A stretch of 64,000 nt of DNA from Terribacillus halophilus (GTDB lineage Bacteria > Bacillota > Bacilli > Bacillales > Amphibacillaceae), in the NCBI RefSeq assembly GCF_900101385.1, contig NZ_FMZB01000002.1, forward strand, positions 513,165 through 577,164. Direction: 5' to 3'. The notes below the pieces were generated by a model. That model made no database searches and had not been told where the DNA came from. It saw only the letters and a program-made list of their open reading frames with translations. Every line of letters begins with the position of its first letter. The stretch's first letter is position 1. The position numbers were made by a program, and so were the translations under genes. Below are positions 48,771-56,842 of the stretch, piece after piece.

Positions 48771-49858
48771 AGCTTCCTCCTTTCTCTCCACAGAGAAGCA
48801 GCCAGAAGCAGGAAAGGAAAACATAGATAAATTGGTGAAATCCAATGAAAACTTGTCTTTCGGACAATCATTTCGTTCGTAATAAAATTGGGTGGAATCA
48901 TAGATAAAATCATGGCTAGAAAGCTTATTGGCATAAGTAAACCTTCGAATCGTTTGATTTGAAAAAGCGCCCCATATAACCAGCAGATAATATATAGGAA
49001 AATAGTGAACCTCAGGAAATTGGAGAGTAACCAACCTACCATGAAAAAGGTACTGATATTTGTGAAAAAATGACCCAAGGGGACGATTTCTGTTGATTCT
49101 TGATATAGATAGGCGATATTATCCACTGTATTGTAGTCGAACACCATGGTATAGATCATATAAAATAAGACGATTAACAGGACAGATAAGATGCTGCCGG
49201 TATACATACCGATTCGGAATTGCTTTGTGTCATGAAAAGCTTGATAAGCTATGGTTAATAGAAAAAACTCCAGGAAAACGGATGATAGCGAAAAACCATC
49301 TCTTATTACAATACTTGCTCCGCCGCCAAGTATAGGGAATATTCGCTGCCATACAGTAGCTTGAAAATCAACGAACATTACGGAAATGATGGTCAGCACA
49401 ATAACTGGCAGGACGGCCCAAGCTAGACTGCCGATTGATTCGAGACCTTTGTTTGCAACAAACAAACAAATTACAATGAATATGAGGTAAATGATGATGG
49501 TAGGGGAATTGGGAAAGTAAAGATAATTTATCTCTTCCACTATATTCCTCATATCGGCGGCCATTGATATAAAGGCACCCACAAACAAAAAAATGCCTAT
49601 TATGGTGCCTAATTTTGTTCCAAGCAGATGATGAAGAAGCTCAGCCAAATTTCTTGTTTGATATTTTTTGAGAAGGTACATGAGCGTGATAAAGGGTGGG
49701 AGAATGACAACAAATGAAACAATAGGAGCGATCCATAAAGCGTTTTGTGCCTCGTCGGCAAATAATGACGGAGTCGTATCGCCGCCTTTAATCCCAATTA
49801 ACATAAAAATCATTGCGATCAATTCACGGGCACGCATTGGTTTTTTTAGCAGCTCCAT
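48767..49858 (-). CDS. spore germination receptor B subunit, GerB/GerAB-type
   Basis: A 363-residue membrane protein with about 10 helices and the APC-like fold of GerAB proteins (RARELIAMIFMLIGIKGGDTTPSLF). B subunits bind the germinant, usually an amino acid or sugar. Which germinant is used cannot be read. GGGTGAGATAA precedes the ATG; it follows the A subunit by 13 bases. Confidence 0.9.
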   Translation of the reverse strand: MELLKKPMRARELIAMIFMLIGIKGGDTTPSLFADEAQNALWIAPIVSFVVILPPFITLMYLLKKYQTRNLAELLHHLLGTKLGTIIGIFLFVGAFISMAADMRNIVEEINYLYFPNSPTIIIYLIFIVICLFVANKGLESIGSLAWAVLPVIVLTIISVMFVDFQATVWQRIFPILGGGASIVIRDGFSLSSVFLEFFLLTIAYQAFHDTKQFRIGMYTGSILSVLLIVLFYMIYTMVFDYNTVDNIAYLYQESTEIVPLGHFFTNISTFFMVGWLLSNFLRFTIFLYIICWLYGALFQIKRFEGLLMPISFLAMILSMIPPNFITNEMIVRKTSFHWISPIYLCFPFLLLAASLWRERRKL

Positions 49859-49871
49859 TTATCTCACCCTT

Positions 49872-51350
49872 TCATTTTTTATCCACATCTTTTGGCTTAA
49901 GAAATACAGGTCTCCATTTGATATTTTTTAACAGCTTGCGGAAGTAAGTATCATCGCTTGATTTTGTATGTGGTGTTGCTGGGGAAAAATAAGGAACACC
50001 GAATGAATTAAGCGAAACTGCATAGGCAAGCCATATGATAATGGCCCCTAACAAGCTGAGAGCTCCCATCAGGCTTGCTGCTAGAATGAATATAAATCTG
50101 GAAATGCGCAATGTATGATTGATACTGTAATTTGCTGCAGTAAAGGAAGACAAGCCGCTCAGTGCCACAAGGATGACGACTATGGGACTGACGATATTTG
50201 CCTCGACAGCTGCTTGGCCGAGGATGAGTGCACCAACGATTCCAATTGTAGGTCCTAACGGGGAAGGTATCCGAACTCCTGCTTCACGTATCAGTTCAAA
50301 CGCGAGTTCCATCAGCAGTACCTCATATGTGATGGGAAGAGGAACCCTCTCCCTGCTTGATGCAACGGCTAGAAGCAAATCGATTGGAACTAGCTGGACA
50401 TGGTAATTGGTTATGGCTACGTATGTTGCCGAAACGAAAAGGGTGATTAAATAAGCAACTGCCCGAATCAACCGGCTGAAGTTTCCAAACGCCCATCTTA
50501 GGTAGATATCCTCTGGAGAATGGAAAAACCCCCAAATAGTAATCGGGGCAATCAGGCAGGAAGAAGAGTTATCCATCATGATGGCAATGAAGCCCTCGGA
50601 CACATAGTTGGCAGCATTATCCGGACGTTCGGTATAAAGCATGGTTGGGAAAAGTGATCTTGGGCGTTCTTCCAGAAACTGTTCCAGCACTTCGACATTC
50701 CGTATATTATCGACTGTAATCGATTGGATGCGTTTTTTTATGTTTTCCAGTACGTCATTATTCACCAAATCTCTCACATAAACCAAGGTGACTGGATCGG
50801 CAGGTCTGACACCGACTTCTATACTTTCCGCGATTAAATCCTTCGAAGGCATCTTCTTCCTGATCATTGAAATATTAGTCGTCAAGGATTCAGTCAGGGA
50901 ATCCTTAGGGCCTTTAACGGTTCTTTCATTGTCTGCTTTCTCTATGGAACGATGCTTGAAGTCTTGAATGTTGGCTTCAAATGCTTCTGGTGATCCTTCT
51001 TTGAAAATGATGACACTGCCAGCAGTCAAACCTTTCTCTGCCCCATTCATACTTTCGATAGATGCAAGACTCGGAACCGTTAGAATGCGGGAAATGGGAA
51101 TGTCTTTTTTTGCCTCCAATAAAGGACTGATGATATGGTCACTGAGCTGTTGTGTATCAATTGTTGTAGAGTAAAAAAACAAATGATATCTGCTTGCTGG
51201 GCTGACTATTTCCTGGGAAACGAAGTCAAAATTTATACCGTAGGAAAACTGCTCTTCTATATAAGCAACATTCGATTTTAAATTTCTGGATATTTTTCTT
51301 TCTTTCCGTTTTTGAACCGCTGCTGTTTTCTGTTTCTGCCATGGAAACAT
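49872..51350 (-). CDS. spore germination receptor A subunit, GerA/GerAA-type
   Basis: A 492-residue protein of the GerA (GerAA/SpoVAF) family: a cytoplasmic N-terminal domain of about 270 residues (EVGVRPADPVTLVYVRDL), then four or five helices with SRERVPLPITYEVLLMELAFELIREAGVRIPSPLGPTIGIVGALILGQAAVEA regions characteristic of the family. It forms the oligomeric ion channel of the receptor. I start at ATG 51350 with AGAGGTG; the GTG three codons earlier overlaps that site. Forespore (sigma-G) expression is expected but I could not define the promoter. Confidence 0.92.
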   Translation of the reverse strand: MFPWQKQKTAAVQKRKERKISRNLKSNVAYIEEQFSYGINFDFVSQEIVSPASRYHLFFYSTTIDTQQLSDHIISPLLEAKKDIPISRILTVPSLASIESMNGAEKGLTAGSVIIFKEGSPEAFEANIQDFKHRSIEKADNERTVKGPKDSLTESLTTNISMIRKKMPSKDLIAESIEVGVRPADPVTLVYVRDLVNNDVLENIKKRIQSITVDNIRNVEVLEQFLEERPRSLFPTMLYTERPDNAANYVSEGFIAIMMDNSSSCLIAPITIWGFFHSPEDIYLRWAFGNFSRLIRAVAYLITLFVSATYVAITNYHVQLVPIDLLLAVASSRERVPLPITYEVLLMELAFELIREAGVRIPSPLGPTIGIVGALILGQAAVEANIVSPIVVILVALSGLSSFTAANYSINHTLRISRFIFILAASLMGALSLLGAIIIWLAYAVSLNSFGVPYFSPATPHTKSSDDTYFRKLLKNIKWRPVFLKPKDVDKK

Positions 51351-51536
51351 GCCGATCACCTCTTCTGTCGTTCCCTTAGTGTGGCTAACTTGCCAACTTT
51401 TATAACACGAATCAACCCTATCTTTCGATACTAAATACAGAATGGGTTGTGAAATTGTGACACCAACCGCTTTTATCTAGTACAAGGCTGCATAAGGTAC
51501 CACATGGCAGTCAAAAAAAGAAAGGGAGATGGTCGA

Positions 51537-52292
51537 ATGGTGAAAATTTATGTAGATCCAGGGCACGGAGGATCAGATCCAGGGGCGGTAGCGAACGGGA
51601 TTCAGGAGAAGAATGTGGTTTTGGCAATCGGCACATCGATCCGGGATATCTTGCAGCTGGAATACGAGAACGCGGAAGTTCGTATGTCACGAACAGGGGA
51701 TACATTCCCGTCGCTTAGTCAGCGTACGAATGATGCCAATGCTTGGGGCGCTGATTTCTTCCTCAGCATTCATGTCAATGCTGGCGGAGGAACCGGTTAT
51801 GAGGACTATATTTATACGACACTATCAGACAGCTCTGCAACGGGGGTAATGCGTGCGCGGATTCATGAGGAAGTGATGAAGCTGAATGGGATGTCTGACC
51901 GCGGCAGGAAAAAAGCGAACTTTCATGTGCTTCGGGAAACGGCAATGCCTGCTGTGTTGACGGAAAATGGTTTCATCGACAACAGTGCCGATGCAGCGAA
52001 GATGAAATCCAATTCGTGGATCCAGGATGTAGCAAGAGGGCATGTAAATGGCCTGGAAAGAGCACTAGGTCTGCGGAAGAAATCCGGTTCGGGTTCCACG
52101 TTCCTCATTCGAGTGAAAGTCGCTTCTTTGTACTATTACGATGCGCCGGATTGGAATGCGCGTGCTGGTACAGTGAGTCAAGGAGAAGTATTCACCGTGG
52201 TGGAGACGCTTACCGTCAATGGATCGACCATGTACAGACTGAAGAGCGGGAATTATATAACAGCGAACCCGCAATATGTAGAAATCATTTAA
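51537..52292 (+). CDS. N-acetylmuramoyl-L-alanine amidase (Amidase_3) with C-terminal SH3b domain
   Basis: A 251-residue wall hydrolase. The zinc amidase domain (about 1-175) has VDPGHGGSDPGA, an Arg-Thr-Gly-Asp motif, FFLSIHVNAGGG and LTENGFIDN with the catalytic glutamate. A short KKSGSGS linker leads to an SH3-type wall-binding domain (LIRVKVASLYYYDAP to the end). There is no signal peptide, as in mother-cell lytic enzymes such as CwlC and in phage endolysins. I start at ATG 51537 behind AAAGGGAGATGG. It is divergent from the ger operon and has its own terminator; no other phage genes are near. Confidence 0.88.
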   Translation: MVKIYVDPGHGGSDPGAVANGIQEKNVVLAIGTSIRDILQLEYENAEVRMSRTGDTFPSLSQRTNDANAWGADFFLSIHVNAGGGTGYEDYIYTTLSDSSATGVMRARIHEEVMKLNGMSDRGRKKANFHVLRETAMPAVLTENGFIDNSADAAKMKSNSWIQDVARGHVNGLERALGLRKKSGSGSTFLIRVKVASLYYYDAPDWNARAGTVSQGEVFTVVETLTVNGSTMYRLKSGNYITANPQYVEII

Positions 52293-52295
52293 CAC

Positions 52296-52325
52296 AAAAA
52301 TGGCTGCCTGATGGCAGCCATTTTG
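52296..52325 (+). terminator. terminator after the amidase
   Basis: AAAATGGCTGCC-TGAT-GGCAGCCATTTT. The following 130 bases up to csbD show no gene. Confidence 0.85.
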
Positions 52326-52455
52326 CGTTAGAAATTTAGGGGAAATCTTATGAGATAAGTGTAGCACGAAAATTGCCGAAAAAGGGCATTCTTCTGACTT
52401 TCCCAAGTACCTCTGACAACCTGTTACTTTATTGGAAGGTTGGACAGACACTTTC

Positions 52456-52647
52456 TTATCGGCGGTCAGAATTCTCCTTCAGTTTACCCGCTGTATCCTG
52501 CAGGCTTCCTTTTGCTTTGTCCTTTTTGCCGTCTGCCTGCATTCCTTTATCGTTTTTTGCATTCCCGATTTGATCTTTTGCTTCCCCTTTTGCTTTTGAT
52601 ACCGCACCTTTTACTTTATCGCCTAGACTTTGTTTGTTTTCAGCCAT
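52456..52647 (-). CDS. csbD: CsbD-family general stress protein
   Basis: A 63-residue, highly charged, Lys/Gly/Ala/Asp-rich protein (GDKVKGAVSKAKGEAKDQIG, DKAKGSLQDTAGK) of the CsbD family, abundant in stressed and stationary cells of bacilli; molecular function unknown. Start ATG 52647 has AAAAAGGAGTG upstream; the frame is open 43 codons further but those cover the promoter. A sigma-B-type promoter lies at 52684-52708, as for B. subtilis csbD. Confidence 0.88.
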   Translation of the reverse strand: MAENKQSLGDKVKGAVSKAKGEAKDQIGNAKNDKGMQADGKKDKAKGSLQDTAGKLKENSDRR

Positions 52648-52683
52648 TTGTAATTCACTCCTTTTTGAAATGTATAGGAAACT

Positions 52684-52708
52684 GTTCCCGCTGAAAAAAA
52701 TAATAAAC
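52684..52708 (-). promoter_or_regulatory. sigma-B-type promoter of csbD
   Basis: On the minus strand GTTTAT (52708-52703), 13-base spacer, GGGAAC (52689-52684), against the consensus GTTTAA-N12-15-GGGTAT. Confidence 0.6.
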
Positions 52709-52724
52709 TTTTTCATGGTTAGGT

Positions 52725-52749
52725 GTTTAGAATCTGTAGGGAAGGGTAT
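52725..52749 (+). promoter_or_regulatory. sigma-B-type promoter reading right, toward the candidate small RNA and aldA-like gene
   Basis: GTTTAG, 13-base spacer, GGGTAT (perfect -10). Its -35 lies 16 bases from that of the csbD promoter, so the two are divergent. Confidence 0.6.
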
Positions 52750-52755
52750 AGTGTT

Positions 52756-52829
52756 ATCAGGTATCCCCCATACCACTAATCTGCTAAGTGTAAGAAAAGG
52801 TCCGTTCTTTCATAGAGCGGACCTTTTTG
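52756..52829 (+). ncRNA. candidate sigma-B-dependent small RNA with CCCCC loop
   Basis: From the expected start near 52756 to the terminator there are about 74 bases with no reading frame preceded by a ribosome site. A hairpin GGTAT-CCCCC-ATACC (52760-52774) shows a five-C loop, followed by a single-stranded stretch and an intrinsic terminator, AAAGGTCCG/CGGACCTTT (52796-52804 with 52818-52826) plus T run. C-rich loops in Firmicute small RNAs pair with Shine-Dalgarno sequences. No experimental support here. Confidence 0.45.
52796..52829 (+). terminator. terminator before the aldehyde dehydrogenase gene
   Basis: AAAGGTCCG and CGGACCTTT form a perfect 9-bp stem followed by TT and G; five T in all at 52824-52828. 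It ends the upstream short unit or attenuates transcription into the dehydrogenase gene. Confidence 0.8.
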
Positions 52830-52889
52830 CGTTTGCATCCTCCTATATGGTGGAAAACTGCCATTAGGAATAAAAAGAGGAGGATGAAA

Positions 52890-54332
52890 GTGGAGACACA
52901 TCAGCTTTTTATCAATGGACGTTTTGTTGCCTCAGAGTCAGAAGAGATGATCGATATCCTTAATCCATCCACTGAAGAAGTCATCTCAAAGATTCCCAAA
53001 GCGACAGAAGAAGAAGTGAACCAGGCTGTGGAAGGGGCTGCTTCGGCCCAGAAGGAGTGGGAGCAGATGCCGGCGGTTGAACGGGCAAAAATCGTACGCC
53101 GGCTAGGCGATGAACTGGAAAATCGGAAGGACACTTTTGTTTCATTGCTGCAGCAGGAACAAGGGAAGAACTACGAGCTTGCTAATGGCGAAGTGGATAT
53201 GGCAATCGATTTCTTCCGCTACACTTCCGAATGGGCTCGCCGGATCGAAGGCGATATCGTCCCGAGTGATCGACCGAATGAAAATATCCTGATTTACAAG
53301 AAACCAATCGGAGTTGTAGCTGGTATCGTGCCATGGAATTTCCCGGTGTTTATTTTGGCACGTAAGGTTGCTCAAGCCTTGACGACAGGCTGTACGCTTG
53401 TACTGAAACCAAGTCAGCAAACGCCGAATACAGCTTATGAATTTACGAAGATGGTGGATGAATTGGACTTTGTGCCAGACGGCGTGTATCAGTATGTGAC
53501 AGGCACTGGATCCGCATTGGGAAATCAACTCGCTTCTCATCCGAAAGTGGACATGATTTCGATCACGGGCAGTGTGACAGCAGGAACGAAGGTAATGGAA
53601 GCCGCTGCCCAGAATATCACCAAGGTCAATCTTGAGCTTGGCGGCAAAGCACCTGCCATCGTGACGGCGAATGCTGACTTAGATTTGGCAGTGGAGCAGA
53701 TCAAAGCTTCCCGTCTGCTGAACAATGGCCAGACGTGCACGAACGCAGAGCGCGTCTATGTGCAGGAAAGTGTTGCGGAAGAATTCACGGAGAAACTAAA
53801 AACAGCATTTGAAGGAGTATCACATGGAAATCCCGCCGAGGACCATGATGTAGAAATGGGACCGCTTGTGAGTCAAAGTCGACTTGAAACGGTGGAAGAG
53901 ATGGTGGTTGCCGCAATAGAGGAAGGTGCCGATTGTATCATTGGTGGTAAAAGAGCAGAGTCAGCCAACGGCTATTTTTATGAGCCGACCATCCTGACAA
54001 ATGTTCAGCATGACTCCGATATCATCAAAAATGAAATTTTCGGGCCGGTCGTTCCAATCGTAACTTTCACCGACTTGGAAGAGGCAATTGAAATGGGTAA
54101 TGATACCGACTATGGCCTTTCCTCTTCTGTTTATACAGAGGATATTCATGAAACGATGAAAGTGATCAATGAACTCAAGTTCGGCGAAACGTATGTAAAC
54201 CGCGAAAACATGGAAGCCATCCAAGGGTATCATGCTGGTATTCGTAAATCTGGTCTCGGTGGTACCGATGGCAAGCATGGTATCGAGGACTTCCTCATCA
54301 CGCAGGCTGTGTACATGCAATATAAGAAATAA
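52890..54332 (+). CDS. NAD-dependent aldehyde dehydrogenase, AldA-like
   Basis: A protein of about 480 residues with strong resemblance to E. coli AldA (lactaldehyde/glycolaldehyde dehydrogenase): GVVAGIVPWNFPVFILARKV, the catalytic Glu in LELGGKAPAIV, the catalytic Cys in NGQTCTNAERV, and the C-terminal GETYVNRENMEAIQGYHAGIRKSGLGG. It oxidises small aldehydes to acids. GAGGAGG directly abuts ATG 52884, so I prefer GTG 52890 six bases on; the difference is two residues. A sigma-B-type promoter and a terminator lie upstream, so stress induction by readthrough is possible. Confidence 0.88.
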   Translation: METHQLFINGRFVASESEEMIDILNPSTEEVISKIPKATEEEVNQAVEGAASAQKEWEQMPAVERAKIVRRLGDELENRKDTFVSLLQQEQGKNYELANGEVDMAIDFFRYTSEWARRIEGDIVPSDRPNENILIYKKPIGVVAGIVPWNFPVFILARKVAQALTTGCTLVLKPSQQTPNTAYEFTKMVDELDFVPDGVYQYVTGTGSALGNQLASHPKVDMISITGSVTAGTKVMEAAAQNITKVNLELGGKAPAIVTANADLDLAVEQIKASRLLNNGQTCTNAERVYVQESVAEEFTEKLKTAFEGVSHGNPAEDHDVEMGPLVSQSRLETVEEMVVAAIEEGADCIIGGKRAESANGYFYEPTILTNVQHDSDIIKNEIFGPVVPIVTFTDLEEAIEMGNDTDYGLSSSVYTEDIHETMKVINELKFGETYVNRENMEAIQGYHAGIRKSGLGGTDGKHGIEDFLITQAVYMQYKK

Positions 54333-54336
54333 ATCA

Positions 54337-54370
54337 GGGGCACCTGCGTTAGGAGCGGGTGCTCTTTTTT
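54337..54370 (+). terminator. terminator after the aldehyde dehydrogenase gene
   Basis: GCACC and GGGTGC with an inner GC pair step, followed by six T. Confidence 0.7.
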
Positions 54371-54465
54371 ATGTTTTCGCTTTGTTTGGTAAAGAAAACA
54401 AGGTACAATGGAAATAACCTACTTGCTTTGCTGATGCAGACAGAGGCTTTTTTATTCGTGTTTAT

Positions 54466-54479
54466 TGTAAACGCTTACA
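54466..54479 (+). promoter_or_regulatory. cre site (CcpA operator) upstream of acsA
   Basis: TGTAAACGCTTACA, a perfect 14-bp palindrome matching the catabolite-responsive element, ends 25 bases before the ATG. A possible -10 TACAAT lies at 54404-54409, so bound CcpA would act as a roadblock. B. subtilis acsA is CcpA-repressed too. Confidence 0.8.
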
Positions 54480-54503
54480 AATTATAGGGAAGGATGTCGA
54501 ATC

Positions 54504-56207
54504 ATGAAAATGTTAGCACCTCTCGCTGGAAAGCACAATGTAACGGATTTTGAAGCACTACGTCGGTCGTTTGAATGGAGTCAGATGGAGCGGAATTTCT
54601 CCTGGTTTAACACGGGCAAATTGAATGCCGCTTATGAGGCTGTTGATCGCCATGCAGAGAATCCGGCAAAAGCAGATCAGCTTGCCTTGATTTATCAAGA
54701 TGGAGGAACAGAGGAGAAGTGGACGTTCAAACAAATGAAAGAACGCAGCAACCAGGCAGCTAATATGCTGAAAGCCCTCGGTGTCACAAAAGGTGATCGA
54801 GTTTTTTTATTCATGCCGCGCTGTCCTGATTTTTACGCAAGTTTTTTTGGCATTCTCAAAAATGGTGCTGTAGCTGGTCCTTTGTTTGAGGCTTTCATGG
54901 AACAGGCGGTAGAAGATCGGTTGAAGGACAGCGGGGCCAGTGTTTTGATTACCACTGCTGAATTGCTGCCGCGTGTGAACAGAGCTAATCTTCCTGATTT
55001 GAAGGAAGTCGTTGTGCTCGGCTGTGAATCATCTGACATGCTGCATGACTACACCGAACTGATGGATAAGGCATCGACTGAATTCGAGCCTGTTTGGCTG
55101 GATAAAGAAGATGGCATGTTGCTGCATTATACCTCTGGCTCCACCGGAAAGCCCAAAGGTGTCTTTCATGCACATCGAGCGATGATCCAGCATTATGCTA
55201 CTGGTAAATGGGTTCTTGATTTGCAGCAGGACGATATATACTGGTGTACAGCGGATCCGGGTTGGGTGACAGGAACGAGTTATGGCATATTCGCACCTTG
55301 GCTAAATGGGGCAACGAATGTCATTGCTGGAGGACGATTCACGCCTGAGGCTTGGTATAGTATCATCGAAAAACATAAGGTGACGGTTTGGTATACAGCT
55401 CCGACTGCATTGCGTAAGCTGGCAGCAGCAGGTGATGAGGTTGCCCATTCACATGATTTGTCCTCTCTTCGTCATGTCCTCAGTGTCGGGGAACCTCTCA
55501 ACCCGGAAATCATTTATTGGGCGGAGGAAGTGTACGGCAAACGCATCCATGATACATGGTGGATGACAGAAACAGGCGCGATGCTTATCGTCAATCATCC
55601 GACGCTGCCGATAAAGCCGGGAGCAATGGGGAAACCCATACCTGGCATCGAGGCTGCCGTCATTGATGATGCAGGGAATGTACTGCCGCCGTATACAAGC
55701 GGAAATCTGGCAGTGAAGGCTGGCTGGCCATCGATGATGAAAACAATCTGGGGCAATCAGGAAAAGTTTGATAGTTATTTCATCAATGGCTGGTATGTAT
55801 CAGGTGATAGCGCCAAGGTGGATGAAGAAGGTTATTTCTGGTTCGAAGGGCGTTTAGATGATGTCATCAATACATCCGGGAAATTGGTCGGTCCCTTTGA
55901 AGTGGAAAGCAAGCTGATCGAGCATCCGGCAGTCACGGAGGCTGCGGTGATCGGAAAGCCGGATGAAGAACGCGGGGAAATCATCAAGGCATTCATCACA
56001 TTGGATAAGGGACATAAGGACTCCGTGGAGCTGCGAGAAGAACTCCGGTTGTTCATCAAAAAAGGGCTGAGTGCACATGCTGCTCCGAGGGAAATCGAAA
56101 TTGTCACTTCCATTCCGAAGACAAGAAGCGGCAAGATCATGCGCCGGCTATTGCGGGCGAAAGAACTGGGTCTGCCGCTTGGAGATACATCCACGTTGGA
56201 GGAATAA
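54504..56207 (+). CDS. acsA: acetyl-CoA synthetase
   Basis: A 567-residue ANL-superfamily ligase, close to B. subtilis AcsA: HYTSGSTGKPKGV (AMP-binding), YWCTADPGWVTGTSYGIFAPWLNG, GWYVSGDSA and the C-terminal KTRSGKIMRRLLRA containing the adenylation lysine that sirtuins and acetyltransferases act on. It makes acetyl-CoA from acetate, ATP and CoA. GGGAAGGATG precedes the ATG. The cre site suggests glucose repression. Acetaldehyde from the neighbouring dehydrogenase would yield acetate, its substrate. cobB elsewhere in the window could deacetylate it. Confidence 0.93.
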   Translation: MKMLAPLAGKHNVTDFEALRRSFEWSQMERNFSWFNTGKLNAAYEAVDRHAENPAKADQLALIYQDGGTEEKWTFKQMKERSNQAANMLKALGVTKGDRVFLFMPRCPDFYASFFGILKNGAVAGPLFEAFMEQAVEDRLKDSGASVLITTAELLPRVNRANLPDLKEVVVLGCESSDMLHDYTELMDKASTEFEPVWLDKEDGMLLHYTSGSTGKPKGVFHAHRAMIQHYATGKWVLDLQQDDIYWCTADPGWVTGTSYGIFAPWLNGATNVIAGGRFTPEAWYSIIEKHKVTVWYTAPTALRKLAAAGDEVAHSHDLSSLRHVLSVGEPLNPEIIYWAEEVYGKRIHDTWWMTETGAMLIVNHPTLPIKPGAMGKPIPGIEAAVIDDAGNVLPPYTSGNLAVKAGWPSMMKTIWGNQEKFDSYFINGWYVSGDSAKVDEEGYFWFEGRLDDVINTSGKLVGPFEVESKLIEHPAVTEAAVIGKPDEERGEIIKAFITLDKGHKDSVELREELRLFIKKGLSAHAAPREIEIVTSIPKTRSGKIMRRLLRAKELGLPLGDTSTLEE

Positions 56208-56210
56208 TAG

Positions 56211-56235
56211 GTTTAATCGACAGCTCACGTGGAAT
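56211..56235 (+). promoter_or_regulatory. possible sigma-B promoter of the PfpI-family gene
   Basis: GTTTAA (perfect -35), 13-base spacer, TGGAAT (4 of 6). It starts 3 bases after the acsA stop codon. Confidence 0.45.
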
Positions 56236-56274
56236 CATACATTGTGTGATACTTTTAAAAAGGAGTGTTGGACA

Positions 56275-56787
56275 ATGGCTAAAATTGCTACAGTGATTAC
56301 CGATTCTTTTGAAGATGTCGAATACACTGATCCAGCAAAGGCGTTCAAGGAAGCTGGGCATGAAGTGACAACGATCGAGTTTGAAGCGGGTAAAAGTGTG
56401 ACAGGTAAGCAAGGGGAAGCGACGGTATCCATCGATAAAGGTATCGATGACGTCAAACCAGAAAATTTCGACGCCCTTTTCATTCCGGGAGGCGGTTCAC
56501 CTGATAATCTGCGTGCAGATGATCGGTTTGTGAATTTTGCGAAGCACTTCATGGCGGAGAAAAAGCCGGTATTGGCAATCTGTCATGGCCCGCAGCTTTT
56601 GATCACTGCTAAGACACTTGAAGGCCGCAAAGCGACAGGTTATAAATCCATTCAGGTTGATATGGAATATGCCGGCGCAACTGTGGAAGATAAGGAAGTT
56701 GTCGTTTGTCAGGATCAGCTGGTTACAAGCAGACAGCCGGATGATATTCCAGCATTCATCGACGAATCCTTGAAGTTAATGAAATAA
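56275..56787 (+). CDS. DJ-1/PfpI family protein, general stress protein YfkM-like
   Basis: A 170-residue single-domain protein. The nucleophile elbow AICHGPQ has Cys103-His104 and the conserved Glu is in SFEDVEY; this is the PfpI/YfkM type (GSP18). Members act as deglycases, peptidases or glyoxalases; which one is unsettled. AAAAGGAGTG precedes the ATG; the frame is open further upstream inside acsA but is not coding there. The sigma-B-type promoter fits its B. subtilis counterpart's stress control. Confidence 0.88.
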   Translation: MAKIATVITDSFEDVEYTDPAKAFKEAGHEVTTIEFEAGKSVTGKQGEATVSIDKGIDDVKPENFDALFIPGGGSPDNLRADDRFVNFAKHFMAEKKPVLAICHGPQLLITAKTLEGRKATGYKSIQVDMEYAGATVEDKEVVVCQDQLVTSRQPDDIPAFIDESLKLMK

Positions 56788-56798
56788 GAGCGGATAAA

Positions 56799-56828
56799 GA
56801 CTCCCGGCGAAATTGCCGGGAGTTTTTC
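56799..56828 (+). terminator. terminator after the PfpI-family gene
   Basis: ACTCCCGGC-GAAATT-GCCGGGAGT followed by TTTT. Confidence 0.85.
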
Positions 56829-56842
56829 ATAGGAGGGAGAAT

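Noticed and set aside
48771..49034. 88-residue N-terminal extension of the GerC-like protein
   Set aside because: It lies inside the B-subunit gene in another frame and precedes a classic lipoprotein signal.
52827..52889. N-terminal extension of the aldehyde dehydrogenase from ATG 52827
   Set aside because: It overlaps the terminator end and the GAGGAGG ribosome site; family proteins start at about METHQLFINGRF.
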